DNA of 5,135 bases from positions 1-5,135 of the forward strand of contig CALCHA010000371.1 of NCBI GenBank assembly GCA_937901265.1, written 5' to 3'. A program made the position numbers and the translations under genes. The DNA comes from an uncultured Phycisphaerales bacterium (GTDB lineage Bacteria; Planctomycetota; Phycisphaerae; WQYP01). This document shows positions 5,135 through 5,135 of the stretch, one piece after another (within the stretch, counting starts at the first letter, position 1; every line of letters begins with the position of its first letter). The notes beneath the pieces were generated by a model. It did not search any database. It saw only the letters and a list, made by a program, of their open reading frames with translations, and had not been told where the DNA came from.

Positions 5135-5135
5135 G

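Noticed and set aside
1..5135. CRISPR arrays, insertion sequences, defence or toxin-antitoxin genes, tRNA genes
   Set aside because: Looked for on both strands; no regularly spaced repeats, transposase, toxin-antitoxin pair or cloverleaf other than the tmRNA was seen.

Overview
The window is GC-rich bacterial chromosome with little non-coding space. It carries a one-piece tmRNA gene, an ArnT-like inner-membrane glycosyltransferase, an SppA-type peptidase fragment and a soluble GT4 glycosyltransferase. That set points to a Gram-negative-type, free-living bacterium. The coding style recalls Verrucomicrobiota (Opitutaceae-like), but this is only an impression: no marker here fixes the phylum.

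Left end (1-1002): two broken genes face each other. A plus-strand fragment of a YhdH/AcuI-type quinone (acryloyl-CoA) reductase runs in from the window edge. A minus-strand N-terminal fragment of a signal-peptide peptidase (SppA, family S49) runs towards it. Both lose recognisable homology at the same point, about 395-405, on a CTGCAG palindrome. The simplest reading is a deletion (or an assembly/cloning join) that removed the 3' halves of two convergent genes.

Middle (1059-3529, minus strand): a complete 597-residue ArnT/PMT-like family-39 glycosyltransferase lies 56 bp upstream of the sppA start, so the two could be co-transcribed. Upstream of it is about 300 bp without a protein gene. This stretch holds a low-complexity GGAATG-type segment, a terminator-like hairpin, a run of 12 G, two 9-bp direct repeats and a good sigma70-type promoter (TTGACA, 18 bp, TATAGT), all oriented leftward where orientation applies. 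Promoter and hairpin frame a possible small RNA of about 105 nt, or an attenuated leader of the glycosyltransferase gene. Next comes ssrA (tmRNA), with a clear acceptor stem, T-arm and a 17-residue tag reading frame.

Right end (3530-5135): about 260 bp of intergenic DNA separates ssrA from a divergent, complete plus-strand GT4 glycosyltransferase of 403 residues. Its last codons are written by a perfect GC-rich palindrome. Eighteen bases further on lies the C-terminal end of an unidentified convergent gene that leaves the window.

The two glycosyltransferases suggest envelope or polysaccharide work but are not one operon. I see no convincing novel multi-gene system. The items most worth a second look are the yhdH/sppA junction, the candidate small RNA next to ssrA, and the tmRNA details (tag sequence, CTA in place of CCA).
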